Shown one piece after another: positions 33,930-43,857 of a stretch of 64,000 bases of DNA (positions are counted from its first letter, which is position 1; every line of letters begins with the position of its first letter). The DNA comes from Raineyella fluvialis (GTDB lineage Bacteria > Actinomycetota > Actinomycetes > Propionibacteriales > Propionibacteriaceae). Made by a program: the position numbers and the translations under genes. The stretch is from positions 1,550,001-1,614,000 of the forward strand of contig NZ_CP045725.1 in NCBI RefSeq assembly GCF_009646095.1, given 5' to 3'. The notes beneath the pieces are model-generated. The model made no database searches, was not told the origin of the DNA, and saw only the letters and a list, made by a program, of their open reading frames with translations.

Positions 33930-35618
33930 TCAGCGAGCCGCTTCCTCCTCGGCGGGCGTCTCGCTCCACGCCGGCCGGGCGACCGGCCGGGTGGCGGTGG
34001 ACCAGGTGGCGTAGCCACCGGTGAGGTTCTTGACGTGGTGGCCCGCCTGGCGCAGGATCCGCTCGGCCACGTGGCCGCGCAGGCCCACCTGGCAGGTGAT
34101 GATCAGGTCGCCGGCCGGCACCTCGTCCAGCCGGTCGCGCAGCTCGTCCACCGGCAGGTTGATCGAGCCCGGGATATGACCACGGCGGAACTCGCCCGGC
34201 GTCCGGACGTCGACCAGCGGCAGGCCGGCCTTGTGGGCCGCTTCCACCTCGTGCCACTGGATCAGCTCCGACTGGCCGTTCACGACGTTGTCGTCGATGA
34301 AGCCCAGCATGTTGATCGGGTCCTTGGCCGAGCCGAACTGCGGGGCGTACGCCAGCTCCAGATCGGCCAGGTCGGCGCCCTTGAGCCCACCGCGCATCGC
34401 CGTGGCGATGACGTCGATGCGCTTGTCGGCGCCGTCCTTGCCGATCGCCTGGGCACCGAGGATCTCGTCGGTGTCGGCATCGACCAGCAGCTTGAGGTGC
34501 AGGGTCTCGGAGCCGGGGTAGTAGCCGGCGTGCGAGCCCGGATGGGCGTGGATCGCCCGGTAGCGGCGGCCCGCGGCGCGCAGCCGCTTCTCGTTCCAGC
34601 CGACCGAGGCGGCCATCAGGCCGAAGACCCCGACGATGGCGGTGCCGAGCACCGGCTTCGAGCTGGTCGGCCGGCCGACGATGACGTCGGCGACGAGGCG
34701 GCCGTGCCGGTTGGCGGTCTGGGCCAGCGGCACCATGGCGGCGTCACCGGTCAGCGCGTCGCGCTTCTCGGCCGCGTCACCGACGGCGAAGATGGCCGGG
34801 TCGGAGGTGCGCTGGAACTCGTCCACGACGATGCCGCCGCGGGAGTTGACCTCGAGGCCAGCGTCCTTCGCCAGGTGCGAGTCCGGGCGGACACCGATCG
34901 ACATGACGACCAGGTCGGCGGGGATCTCCTCGCCGGTCGCCAGGGTGACGGTGTGCTCGCCGATGACGGTCGCCTCGGTGCCGGTGACCACGTCGATGCC
35001 GTGCTCGACCAGTTCCTGGGCCACGTACGCGGCCATCTCGGGATCCAGCGGCGGCAGGATCTGGTCGGACAGCTCGAGGATCGTCACGTCGATGCCGCGC
35101 AGCTGCAGGTTCTCGGCGAGCTCGACGCCGATGAAGCCGCCGCCGATCACCACGGCGGTGTGCGGCTTGCGGGCGACGGCGGCGACCATCTCGTCGACGT
35201 CGGCGATGTTGCGCAGCGTCAGGGCCCGCTCCTTGCCCGGGAGGTCCGGAACGAAGGGGGAGGCGCCGGGGGAGAGAATCAGCGTGTCGTACGACTCCGT
35301 GGTGACCCGATCGGTGTTGAGATTGCGCACCGACACCAGCTTGGCGGCCCGATCGATCGAGACGACCTCGTGGCCGACGCGGACATCGATCCCGAAGCGG
35401 CGGCCGAGGGACTCGGGCGTCTGCAGCAGCAGCGCCTGGCGGTCCTCGATCACGCCACCCACGTGGTAGGGAAGGCCGCAGTTGGCGAACGAGACGTACC
35501 AGCTGCGCTCGAACACGACGATCTCGGCGTGTTCGTCGAGGCGGCGCAGGCGGGTGGCGGCGGACATGCCACCCGCCACGCCACCGACGATGACGACCTT
35601 GCGGGAGCGTTCGCTCAT
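33930..35618 (-). CDS. CoA-disulfide/persulfide reductase-like flavoprotein with C-terminal rhodanese domain
   Basis: The 562-residue protein has an FAD-binding start (VVIVGGVAGGMSAATRLRR), the single active-site Cys47 in SFANCGLPYHVGG, an NAD-binding GGGFIGVELAENL, and the family tail region. A rhodanese domain follows with active-site Cys509 in CQVGLRG. This architecture is that of CoADR-RHD enzymes, which reduce CoA disulfide, CoA persulfide or polysulfide with NAD(P)H. It is preceded by a small Cys-rich gene with a CsoR-type operator in front, which suits a reactive-sulfur response. The exact substrate is not determinable here. Confidence 0.9.
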   Translation of the reverse strand: MSERSRKVVIVGGVAGGMSAATRLRRLDEHAEIVVFERSWYVSFANCGLPYHVGGVIEDRQALLLQTPESLGRRFGIDVRVGHEVVSIDRAAKLVSVRNLNTDRVTTESYDTLILSPGASPFVPDLPGKERALTLRNIADVDEMVAAVARKPHTAVVIGGGFIGVELAENLQLRGIDVTILELSDQILPPLDPEMAAYVAQELVEHGIDVVTGTEATVIGEHTVTLATGEEIPADLVVMSIGVRPDSHLAKDAGLEVNSRGGIVVDEFQRTSDPAIFAVGDAAEKRDALTGDAAMVPLAQTANRHGRLVADVIVGRPTSSKPVLGTAIVGVFGLMAASVGWNEKRLRAAGRRYRAIHAHPGSHAGYYPGSETLHLKLLVDADTDEILGAQAIGKDGADKRIDVIATAMRGGLKGADLADLELAYAPQFGSAKDPINMLGFIDDNVVNGQSELIQWHEVEAAHKAGLPLVDVRTPGEFRRGHIPGSINLPVDELRDRLDEVPAGDLIITCQVGLRGHVAERILRQAGHHVKNLTGGYATWSTATRPVARPAWSETPAEEEAAR

Positions 35619-35638
35619 GGGTGTGGTGCGCTCCGTTC

Positions 35639-35809
35639 TCAGCGGCGGAAGAAGGACATGAAGTTGCCGGAGGTCGACGAGCTCGCGGCGTTGCGGTCAC
35701 AGGTGCACCACTGGCCCGCCGGGACGGAAGCCTTCACCGACGCGACGTGCTGGCCGCAGCCGGCCCAGGTGGTCTTGCCGCAGGACGAGCAGGTGACGGG
35801 ACGGCACAT
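35639..35809 (-). CDS. Small Cys-rich protein with zinc-ribbon-like motif
   Basis: The 56-residue protein has MCRPVTCSSCGKTTWAGCGQ and then HVASV, followed by QWCTCDRN; seven Cys and one His are grouped as CxxxxCxxC, C, H and CxC. I recognise the CSSCGKTTWAGCGxH pattern as a widespread small protein family of unknown function, probably zinc-binding. CAGAAGGAG precedes the ATG, 38 bp after the operator-like palindrome. It is 20 bp upstream of the flavoprotein/rhodanese gene and almost certainly in its operon. Confidence 0.8.
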   Translation of the reverse strand: MCRPVTCSSCGKTTWAGCGQHVASVKASVPAGQWCTCDRNAASSSTSGNFMSFFRR

Positions 35810-35846
35810 GGGGTTTCTCCTTCTGTGGAGGGGTGGGAACACGTCC

Positions 35847-35866
35847 ATAATGCCCCGGGGGTATCC
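35847..35866. promoter_or_regulatory. CsoR/CstR-type operator upstream of the Cys-rich/rhodanese operon
   Basis: The palindrome ATGCCCCGGGGGTAT at 35850-35864 reads ATACCCCCGGGGCAT on the coding strand; its arms ATACCC and GGGCAT are identical to those upstream of csoR at 10211-10225. It lies 38 bp before the Cys-rich gene start. Confidence 0.65.
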
Positions 35867-35954
35867 GAGGGCAAATCGGCCGGACCGGGATGCGGCACGA
35901 CCGCCGCATCCCGCACCCCGCTCCCCGTCACCGTACGCCGCGACCGGCTCGCGG

Positions 35955-38029
35955 TCAGGCGACTTCCTGCTCGATCGCGCCCTCGAACTGCGAGCGGTAG
36001 AGCCGGTAGTAGGCGCCCTCACGGGCGAGCAGCTCCTGGTGGTTGCCCTGCTCCACGATGCTGCCGTGCTCCATCACCAGGATGGTGTCGGCGTCGCGGA
36101 TGGTGCTGAGCCGGTGGGCGATGACGAAGCTGGTCCGGTCCTTGCGCAGGGCACTCATCGCGCGCTGCACCAGGAGTTCGGTGCGGGTGTCCACCGAGCT
36201 GGTCGCCTCGTCGAGGATCAGCAGGGCCGGATCGGCGAGGAACGCCCGGGCGATGGTGAGCAGCTGCTTCTCGCCGGCGGAGATGTTGCTGCCCTCCTCG
36301 TCGATCACCGTGTCGTAGCCGTCCGGCAGTGAATGGACGAACCGGTCGACGTACGTCGCCTCGGCCGCCGCGAGGATCTCCGCCTCCGAGGCGTCAGGCC
36401 GCCCGTACGCGATGTTGTCGCGGATGGTGCCGTGGAACAGCCAGGTGTCCTGCAGCACCATGCCGATGTTCTCGCGCAGGGCGTGGCGGGGCACCGAGGT
36501 GATGTCCACCCCGTCGAGGGTGATCCGGCCGCCCTGCAGTTCGTAGAACCGCATGATCAGGTTGACCAGCGTCGTCTTGCCGGCGCCGGTCGGCCCCACG
36601 ATGGCGATCGTGTGGCCCGGCTCGGCGACCAGCGACAGGTCCTTGATCAGCTCGGTGTCCGGATCGTAGGAGAAGTCGATCGACTCGAACTCGACCCGGC
36701 CGCGGGTCGGGTTGAGCCGGCCGGCGACGTCGGCGGGCTCCTCCTCGGCGTCGAGCACCTCGAAGACGCGCTCGGCCGACGCCACGCCGGACTGCAGCAG
36801 GTTGGCCATCGAGGCCACCTGGGTGATCGGCTGGGTGAACATCCGGCTGTACTGGATGAACGCCTGCACCCCGCCCAGCGACATCTGGCCGCTGGCCACC
36901 CGCAGGCCACCGACGACCGCCACCAGCACGTACGAGAGGTTCCCGACGAAGAACATCGTCGGCATGATGATGCCGGAGATGAACTGCGCCCGGAAGCCCG
37001 CCGAGTAGAGGCTGCTGTTGCTCTCGGCGAACGCCTGCTCCACCTCGCGCTGGCGGCCGAACACCTTGACCAGCGCGTGGCCCGAGTAGGCCTCCTCGAT
37101 CCGGCCGTTGAGCTCGCCGGTGTACTTCCAGTTCAGGACGAACTGCTTCTGCGACTGCTTGCCGATGATCGAGACCAGGATGACCGAGACCGGGATGGCC
37201 GCCACGGCGATGGCGCCGAGCACGGGCGAGACGACGAACATCATCACGCCCACCCCGATGATCGTGAGCAGACCGTTGAGCAGCTGGGACATCGTCTGCT
37301 GCAGCGTCTGGGCGATGTTGTCGATGTCGTTGGTGACCCGGCTGAGCAGCTCTCCGCGCGGCTGCCCGTCGAAGTACGACAACGGCAGGCGGTTGATCTT
37401 CGCCGCCACCTCCTCGCGCAGCCGGTAGACCGAGCGCTGGACGACGCCGTTGAGTATGTACGCCTGGCCCCACATCAGCAGGCCGGAGAGCACGTACAGG
37501 CCAAGCGCCAGCAGCAGCACCGCGGCGAGGTCCTCGAAGCGGATCCCCTGGCCGGGGATGACGTTCATGGTCGCCAGCATGTCGGCGAAGCGGCCGGCGG
37601 TCGAGGGGTCAGCGCCCCGCCGCCCAGTCCCGGCAGCGCGGGGCCGCCGTTGGCGTACGACCGCAGGGCGGCGATGATCATGTCCTTGGTCACCGCGACG
37701 GTCTGCCCGCCGACGGTGAGGGTGGCGGGCAGAGCCTTGCCCATCACGCCGGCGAAGATGATGTCGGTCGCCCGGCCGATGAGCTTGGGGCCGACGACGT
37801 TGAAGCCGACGCCCGCCGCGGCCATCACCACGACGAGGACGAGAAGCGCCCGCTCGGGGCGCAGGTGGCCGAGCAGCCGACGCAGCGAGGGACCGAAGTT
37901 CGTCGCCTTCTCGACCGAGCGCCCGCCCATCATGGCCATCGGGCCGTGACCGCGCCCGGACGGGCCGAACTGCGGCCGCTTCGGGGCGTTGGTGACCGGG
38001 CGGGGCTGTGCTGTCCGTGTGCTGCTCAT
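35955..38029 (-). CDS. ABC exporter half-transporter, canonical subunit (frame broken once)
   Basis: The product (about 691 residues) is a fused membrane/ATPase half of a multidrug- or lipid-type exporter. The first part runs from [20 protein letters not shown] through the first membrane helices; near 37615 the frame shifts and [15 protein letters not shown] continues. Adding one G in the run opposite 37615-37618 joins them ([20 protein letters not shown]). The ATPase domain has Walker [10 protein letters not shown], signature region [14 protein letters not shown] and Walker [13 protein letters not shown] with the catalytic Glu. It overlaps the partner gene by four bases (ATGA). Confidence 0.88.
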
Positions 38030-39771
38030 GCCGCGGCCTCCTCGGCGCTCAACTGGGATTCGACGATCTCGGCGTACGTGGGGGTGGAGGCCAGGAGTTC
38101 GTCGTGGGTGCCTCGGCCGACGATCCGGCCGTCCTCGAGGACGAGGATCTGGTCCGCGCCGGCGATCGTCGAGACCCGCTGGCCGACGATCAGCACGGCC
38201 TGCTCGGCGGTCTCCCGGGCGAGGGCGGCCCGCAACCGGGCGTCCGTCGTCACGTCGAGGGCCGAGAAGGAGTCGTCGAAGATGTAGACGTCGGGCCGGC
38301 GCACCAGTGCCCGCGCGATGGAGAGGCGCTGACGCTGGCCGCCGGAGACGTTGGTGCCACCCTGGGCGATCGGTGCCTCGAGCCGGCCCGGCATCGCCTC
38401 GACGAAGTCGCGGGCCTGGGCCACCTCGAGGGCGTGCCAGAGCTCCTCGTCGGTGGCGTCGGGATTGCCGTAGCGCAGGTTGCTCGCCACCGTGCCGGTG
38501 AAGAGGTAGGGCTTCTGCGGCACCAGGCCGACCCTGCTCCACAGCAGCTCCGGGTCGAGCCGGCGGACGTCGACACCGTCCACCCGCACGGTCCCCTGGG
38601 AGGCGTCGTACAGCCGGGGCAGCAGGTTGACCAGCGTCGTCTTGCCCGAGCCGGTCGAGCCGATGATGGCGGTGGTCCGGCCCGGCTCCATGGCGAAGGA
38701 GATGTCCTGCAGCACCGCCGAGTCGGCGCCGGGATAGGTGAAGCCGACGCCGGACAGGGAGACCGTCCCGTGCGAGGACACCGTGCGGATCGGGTCGGCG
38801 GGCGGGACCACGGTGCTGTCGGTGTCGAGGACCTCCATGATGCGGTCCGCGCAGACGGCGGCGCGGGGCACCATGACGATCATCATCACGGCCATCATGC
38901 CGCTCATCAGGATCTGCATGAGGTACTGCAGGAAGGCGGTCAACTGGCCGACCTGGATGTGGTCGGCGTCGATCTGGGCGGCACCGAACCACAGCACGGC
39001 GACGCTCGACACGTTGAGGATGAGCATGACGATCGGGAACATGCTCGCCATCAGCCGCCCGACGTTGAGGGCGGTGCGGGTCAGGTCGCCGTTCGCCTCC
39101 GCGAAGCGCGTCGCCTCGTATGGTTCGCGGACGAAGGCCCGGACCACCCGGATCCCGGAGATCTGCTCGCGCAGCACCCGGTTGAGGACGTCGATCCGCT
39201 TCTGCATGGACTGGAAGAGGGGGACCATCCGGCTGACCAGCAGGCCGATGCTCAGGCCGAGCGCGGCCACGGCGACGACGATCAGCCAGGCCATGTGCCA
39301 GTCGTTGCGCAGCGCCATGATGACGCCGCCGACCATGGTGATCGGGGCACCGAGGATCATGATGCAGGTCATCAGCACCAGCATCTGCACCTGCTGGACG
39401 TCGTTGGTGTTGCGGGTGATCAGCGACGGGGCACCGAAGCGGTTGACCTCGCGCGAGGAAAAGGACAGCACGCGGGAGAAGATCGCGGCCCGGGTGTCGC
39501 GGCCGAAGCCCATCGCGACCATGCTGCCGAGCAGGACCGCGGAGATCTGGCAGATCACCTGGACGAGGCTGACGCCCAGCATGATGCCGCCGTGCGACCA
39601 GATGTAGGCGGTGTCGCCCTTCGCGACGCCCTGGTCGATGATCGAGGCGTTGAGGGTGGGCAGGAAGAGGGAGGCGAGGGTCGCCGCGAACTGCAGCAGC
39701 ACGACGCCGACCAGCAGTCCACCGTACGGCCGCAGGTGGCGGACGAGGAGGCGGTTGAGGGGATATGTCAC
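38026..39771 (-). CDS. ABC exporter half-transporter with degenerate catalytic site
   Basis: The 581-residue protein has six membrane helices, Walker [10 protein letters not shown], signature [15 protein letters not shown], and Walker [13 protein letters not shown], where Asp replaces the catalytic Glu. One degenerate and one canonical ATP site is the norm for heterodimeric exporters such as BmrCD and TM287/288, and here the canonical partner is the next gene. The substrate is unknown; drugs or lipids are usual. It is encoded directly behind a TetR gene with a four-base overlap. Confidence 0.93.
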   Translation of the reverse strand: MTYPLNRLLVRHLRPYGGLLVGVVLLQFAATLASLFLPTLNASIIDQGVAKGDTAYIWSHGGIMLGVSLVQVICQISAVLLGSMVAMGFGRDTRAAIFSRVLSFSSREVNRFGAPSLITRNTNDVQQVQMLVLMTCIMILGAPITMVGGVIMALRNDWHMAWLIVVAVAALGLSIGLLVSRMVPLFQSMQKRIDVLNRVLREQISGIRVVRAFVREPYEATRFAEANGDLTRTALNVGRLMASMFPIVMLILNVSSVAVLWFGAAQIDADHIQVGQLTAFLQYLMQILMSGMMAVMMIVMVPRAAVCADRIMEVLDTDSTVVPPADPIRTVSSHGTVSLSGVGFTYPGADSAVLQDISFAMEPGRTTAIIGSTGSGKTTLVNLLPRLYDASQGTVRVDGVDVRRLDPELLWSRVGLVPQKPYLFTGTVASNLRYGNPDATDEELWHALEVAQARDFVEAMPGRLEAPIAQGGTNVSGGQRQRLSIARALVRRPDVYIFDDSFSALDVTTDARLRAALARETAEQAVLIVGQRVSTIAGADQILVLEDGRIVGRGTHDELLASTPTYAEIVESQLSAEEAAA

Positions 39772-40376
39772 GACGGGTCCTTCTGCAGAGCCTTGAGGAG
39801 CAGGTGGGAGAGCAGGTCGGGGTCGCCGGCCAGCCCGTTGCCGAGCATCGGATGGGTGGCGGCGGTGACGTTCGACCAGACGAACGACGCGGCCGTGTGC
39901 GGGTCCAGCGCCAGTCGTTCGGCGTCGGGGGCCAGCAGGCCGGCGATGGCGTCGGTGATCCGGTCCCGCTCGGTGTGGTCCCGCGGCCCGTGCCGGTGGC
40001 CGCGGGGATGGAAGTGTTCGGCGCCCTTGCCGCCCGGCCGGGGTCGCATCAGGGCCGCGAACAGTCCGCTGATCTCGTGGATCCGGTCGCTGAGGAGCAG
40101 GACGATCCGGCGCAGCCGGGCCTCGAGTGGTTCGCCCGGGTCGATCGCGTGCAGCGCGGCGATCACCTCACCCGGATCGAGGCAGGCGCGGACCGTCGCC
40201 TCGATAAGGTCATCCTTGGTCGGGAAGGCGCGGAAGAGCGTGCCCTCGGCGATCCCGCAGGCCTCGGCGATCCGCCGGGTGGAGACGTCGGGACCCGCGG
40301 CGACGAGCAGCGGGACGGTGGCCGTGATGATGGCCTGGCGTCTGTCCTCGGGGGAGAGGCGTTGTGCTCTGCTCAT
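39768..40376 (-). CDS. TetR-family repressor of the ABC exporter
   Basis: The 202-residue protein starts with a TetR helix-turn-helix (AIITATVPLLVAAGPDVSTR, then IAEACGIAEGTLFRAFPTKD) and has an all-helical ligand domain, with a His/Arg-rich loop HFHPRGHRHGPRDH near residue 125 that is unusual. It is the first gene of the exporter operon, so it probably represses itself and the exporter from the palindrome just upstream. Confidence 0.9.
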   Translation of the reverse strand: MSRAQRLSPEDRRQAIITATVPLLVAAGPDVSTRRIAEACGIAEGTLFRAFPTKDDLIEATVRACLDPGEVIAALHAIDPGEPLEARLRRIVLLLSDRIHEISGLFAALMRPRPGGKGAEHFHPRGHRHGPRDHTERDRITDAIAGLLAPDAERLALDPHTAASFVWSNVTAATHPMLGNGLAGDPDLLSHLLLKALQKDPS

Positions 40377-40393
40377 CCCACGATAGTAGTGAG

Positions 40394-40407
40394 TGAGTGT
40401 TCACTCA
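40394..40407. promoter_or_regulatory. TetR operator palindrome TGAGTGTTCACTCA
   Basis: TGAGTG and CACTCA are perfect inverted arms around TT, 18 bp upstream of the TetR start. This form (TGAGTNNNACTCA-like) is typical for TetR repressors of ABC exporters in actinobacteria. An additional GTGAGTG repeat extends it on the left. Confidence 0.75.
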
Positions 40408-40505
40408 TCAATATCGCGTCGGGAGGGCGCCCTGGTGATTTCGTCCGGCGGGCAGAGTGGGGGCAGGAGAAGCACGGCAGCAGGAACTCACGGACGGGGG
40501 AGCGG

Positions 40506-41153
40506 ATGGCGGGGCAGGCGTTCGACGGGGTCATCTTCGACATGGATTCGACGTTGGTGGATTCGCTACCGGCGATCGTGCGGGTGTGGACGCGGTTCGC
40601 GGAGCGTTATCGGCTGACCGCCGAGGACCTGTCGGGGCTGTTCGGGCTGTCGAGCGGCGCGATCGTCGACCTGCTGGTCCCCGCGGAGCGACGCGCGGAG
40701 GCGCTGGCCTGGATCACCGAGCACGAACTCTCCGACCAGGAGGGCGTTGTCGCGCTGCCCGGGGCGGCCCACGCGCTGGCGGCGGCCGGGGAGCGGGCCG
40801 CCGTCGCGACGTCGGCCACCCGTCCGATGGCGTACGCCCGGCTGGCCGCGGCCGGACTGCCGCAACCCGCCGTGCTGGTCACCGCCAGCGACGTCGTCCG
40901 GGCCAAGCCGGACCCGCAGATCTTCCTGGCCGCTGCGGCCGGTCTCGGCGTGGATCCCGCCCGCTGTCTGGTCGCGGAGGACGCGCCCAACGGGCTTCGC
41001 GCGGCGCGGGCCGCCGGGATGGCGACCGTCGCCGTGACCACGACGCACACGGCCGAGCAGCTCGCCCCGCTGGCGGACGTGGTGGTGCCCGATCTCAGCC
41101 ATGTCGGTCTGCGCCTCGACGGCGCGCGGGTGCTGGTCAGCGCGCCACGCTGA
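40506..41153 (+). CDS. HAD-family sugar-phosphate phosphatase
   Basis: The 215-residue protein has all HAD motifs: FDMDSTLVDS with nucleophile Asp12 and acid/base Asp14, the motif II Thr in AVATSATRP, the motif III Lys in VVRAKPDPQIF and the motif IV AEDAPNGLRAA. The helical cap after motif I makes it a subfamily IA enzyme like glycerol-3-phosphate or 2-deoxyglucose-6-phosphate phosphatase. The exact sugar phosphate is unknown. The ATG at 40506 follows GGGGGAG. Confidence 0.9.
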   Translation: MAGQAFDGVIFDMDSTLVDSLPAIVRVWTRFAERYRLTAEDLSGLFGLSSGAIVDLLVPAERRAEALAWITEHELSDQEGVVALPGAAHALAAAGERAAVATSATRPMAYARLAAAGLPQPAVLVTASDVVRAKPDPQIFLAAAAGLGVDPARCLVAEDAPNGLRAARAAGMATVAVTTTHTAEQLAPLADVVVPDLSHVGLRLDGARVLVSAPR

Positions 41154-41186
41154 CCGGGTCGTGACCGGAGGCTGACCGGCCGGTGA

Positions 41187-41983
41187 TCAGGCGGCCGGTG
41201 CCGGCGGGTGCGTGGCGCTGGCCGTCGTCGACGGGCGCGGCAGGTCGATCCCCGAGGTGCTGAAGCTCGCCGCCTCGGCGAGCCGCACCGCCGTGCCGTA
41301 CGCGATCACCTCGACCACCTCGTCACTGACCCGGCAGGTGTCGAAGCGCATCCCCACCACGGCGTCGGCGTGGGCCCGAGGGCCATCCGCACCATCCGGG
41401 TGACGGCCTGCTGCCGTTCGGTGAGCATCGTCCGGGACTGGATCTCCCGGTTGCCGCCGAGCTCCCTCGAGCGCGACACCACGCCCATCACGTCACCGAT
41501 CACCGCGGTGATGGTGCGTCCGGGCATCGAGTCGGTCGTCGTGACCGGCAGCCCGTGGTCGACGCGCCCGGGCGGCGTGGGGGCCGGGGCCTCGACGCTG
41601 GTCGGGTTGGGCTGTGCCGTCTGGCCGGGGCGGGCCGGCTGCGAGGGCGGCGCGGCGTGGTGCGGGCTGACCTGGGGGGCGGAGATGCCTGTCGCCGGTG
41701 GTGCCGTGACCCCCGCCACCGGAACGCCCGCCGGAGCGACCGGCGGCGGAGCGGCCTGGCTCGGGATCGCCTGTCCTGGAATGGCCTGGCTCGGGACGCC
41801 CTGGGATGCTCCGGCCTGCGGCAGCGTCGACGCCCAGCCGTGCGGTTCGGGCCGCGCGGGAGGGGTGTAGCCGGGCCTGGGGGTCGTGCCCTGGATCAGC
41901 GGGTTCTGGACCGGCTGGGCGACGGGCGGGGCCACCGGCGGGTCCGCCGGCGGCGGGCTCCAAGCGGTCGGCGGTTGAGTCAT
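41187..41983 (-). CDS. YbjQ-type (DUF74) protein with Pro/Ala-rich N-terminal region (frame broken once)
   Basis: The first 125 residues are Pro/Ala/Gln-rich and low in complexity. Then a YbjQ domain begins at LPVTTTDSMPGRTITAVIGD and continues VVSRSRELGGNREIQ. The end is in another frame: one C added at 41375-41377 gives AHADAVVGMRFDTCRVSDEV and EVIAYGTAV, the C-terminal signature of the family, with a stop at 41187 (about 265 residues). YbjQ proteins form pentamers and are of unknown function, sometimes called heavy-metal-binding domain proteins. Confidence 0.78.
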
Positions 41984-42007
41984 GCCAGTAACCCTAGTGG
42001 TACCGGG

Positions 42008-42865
42008 TCACGAAAGCGCAGTAATTGTCACCCTGACGAACATCTCGGAGTCTCCGCCCGCGTACGTTCCGCGTAGTGGGGACACGTCGGAGTAGTCGCG
42101 GCCGTGCCCGATCCGGACGTACGCCTCGTTCACCCGGTGCATCGCGGTGGGATCGTACGCCTGCCAGGAGCCGCACCAGAACTCCAGCCAGGAGTGCGAC
42201 TCACCCTCGACCGCGTCGCCGCGGATCGCGTCCGGGCCGGCAGGGTGCAGGTAGCCGGACACGTACCGGGCCGGGATGCCGAGCTGGCGCAACGCCCCGC
42301 AGGTGACGTGGCTGAAGTCCTGGCAGACGCCGCGGCCGCCCTCCCAGGCCTCGGCGGCCGTCGAGGTCACCCCGGTCGCCCCGACCTCGTACGCCAGGTG
42401 GTCGTGGACCAGGTCGCAGACGTCGAGCGCCGCGAGCCGCGGCGGCCGGTCGGTGAGGCCGGCGGCGAGTTCGGCGAGTTCCTCGTGCGGGGTGGTCCGC
42501 TCGGAGTTGACGAGGTACTCGCTCATCGCGTCGAGGACGTCGCCGCCCCGGAGCTCGGCCCAGGACAGGTCGCTCGCCGGCACCCGTCGCTGCACGTCCC
42601 AGTCGTCCTGGAGCGGACGTGTCTCGATCAGGGCCCGCGACTCGATCTCGAGCCGGTCGTGCGGCTCGTGCACCTCGAAGCAGGTGACGGGCGTGCCCCA
42701 GTAGTCGGTGTACGTGGTGCGCCAGGCCGCCGGGGTGATCATCAGCCGGGAGGTCCAGACCACCTGCGAGGGGCTGGAGACCGGCGTCATCCGTGCCTCG
42801 TTGTAGGAGGCCCGGACCGGGGACGCGTAGCGGAACCCCGTGACGTGGTCGATGCTCAGCCGCAT
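42008..42865 (-). CDS. Transglutaminase-like family protein
   Basis: The 285-residue protein begins with the bacterial transglutaminase-like N-terminal domain (MRLSIDHVTGFRYASPVRAS) and has a papain-like core with triad Cys181 (GGRGVCQDFSH), His224 (ESHSWLEFW) and Asp238 (AYDPT). It is probably a cytoplasmic peptidase or amide-forming enzyme. It is the third gene of a conserved trio with the alpha-E and circularly permuted ATP-grasp genes, which predicts synthesis and processing of a peptide-like product. Confidence 0.92.
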   Translation of the reverse strand: MRLSIDHVTGFRYASPVRASYNEARMTPVSSPSQVVWTSRLMITPAAWRTTYTDYWGTPVTCFEVHEPHDRLEIESRALIETRPLQDDWDVQRRVPASDLSWAELRGGDVLDAMSEYLVNSERTTPHEELAELAAGLTDRPPRLAALDVCDLVHDHLAYEVGATGVTSTAAEAWEGGRGVCQDFSHVTCGALRQLGIPARYVSGYLHPAGPDAIRGDAVEGESHSWLEFWCGSWQAYDPTAMHRVNEAYVRIGHGRDYSDVSPLRGTYAGGDSEMFVRVTITALS

Positions 42866-42897
42866 GTCAGCGTGCCTCCTCGTGTGTGCCGGGCATG

Positions 42898-43857
42898 TCA
42901 GGGGGTCTCCTCGGTCGTCCAGGCCTGTTCGGCCGCGGCGGCGAAGTAGGCCTGCGAGATCGCCGTGGTGACCCGCTGGCAGGTCCGCTGGACCTCGGCC
43001 ATCCGGCCGGCCAGGTCGTCGACCAACTCGTCCGCCGGCAGGTAGGCGAGCTCGTGGGTGAGCCGGCCGAGCTCGTAGCGCGCCTCGCCCGGCAGCCCGA
43101 CCCCGCTCGACTGCCCGTCGATCGCGGCGAGCGCGTCACTGGCCCGGGTCAGCCCGTGCATCACCGACCGCGGGAAGTTGCTCTCCTGGACCAGGAACTC
43201 CATCGCCTGGGTGGAGGCCCGCCAGCCGCGGTAGCTGCGCAGGAAGGCGTCATGGGCGTCGCAGCCGCGCAACGCGGCCGACCACGGCACCGCCCCGTGG
43301 GCGAAGGTCGTCGCGGTGACGAGCCGGGCGGTCATGTCCGCCAGCTCGAGGCTGCGGCCCAGCTGGAGGAACTGCCAGCCCTCGTCGCGGACCATCGACC
43401 CGCGCGCCAGCCCGTAGAACAGGGCCGACCGCTCCCGGGCCCAGTCCAGGTAGCTGTGCTGGGACCGGATCGCCCGCGGCGTCACCCGGGGCAGTGCCTG
43501 CCACGTGGTGTTGACCACCTCCCAGACCCCGGACGGGATCACCTCGCGGGCCCGCCGGGCGTTGTCGCGGGTCTGCTCCCAGCTGTAGGCGATGGACGAG
43601 GGCTGGTGGCGGTCGTAGGCGAGCAGGCCGACGAGGGCACTGTGGGCGAGCTGCGGGTCGGCCTCGTCCAGCAGCGGTTCGTACGTCGCCGCCGGCACCC
43701 CGAGCAAGGTCAGCAGGTTGCTGCACGCCGTGTGGGTCGGCACGCCGGGCTCCTCGACGAACAGCCGCAGCTGCACCTGGACGAGCCGTGCGGTGTCCTC
43801 GGCCCGCTCGACGTGGCGCCCGATCCAGAACAGCGACTGGGCGATCCGGCTCAGCAT
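42898..43857 (-). CDS. Alpha-E domain protein
   Basis: The 319-residue all-helical protein begins [20 protein letters not shown], the hallmark of the alpha-E family, and has the [20 protein letters not shown] segment. No catalytic residue is known. The family is nearly always linked to transglutaminase-like and circularly permuted ATP-grasp proteins, as here. Its start overlaps the end of the ATP-grasp gene. Confidence 0.92.
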   Translation of the reverse strand: MLSRIAQSLFWIGRHVERAEDTARLVQVQLRLFVEEPGVPTHTACSNLLTLLGVPAATYEPLLDEADPQLAHSALVGLLAYDRHQPSSIAYSWEQTRDNARRAREVIPSGVWEVVNTTWQALPRVTPRAIRSQHSYLDWARERSALFYGLARGSMVRDEGWQFLQLGRSLELADMTARLVTATTFAHGAVPWSAALRGCDAHDAFLRSYRGWRASTQAMEFLVQESNFPRSVMHGLTRASDALAAIDGQSSGVGLPGEARYELGRLTHELAYLPADELVDDLAGRMAEVQRTCQRVTTAISQAYFAAAAEQAWTTEETP

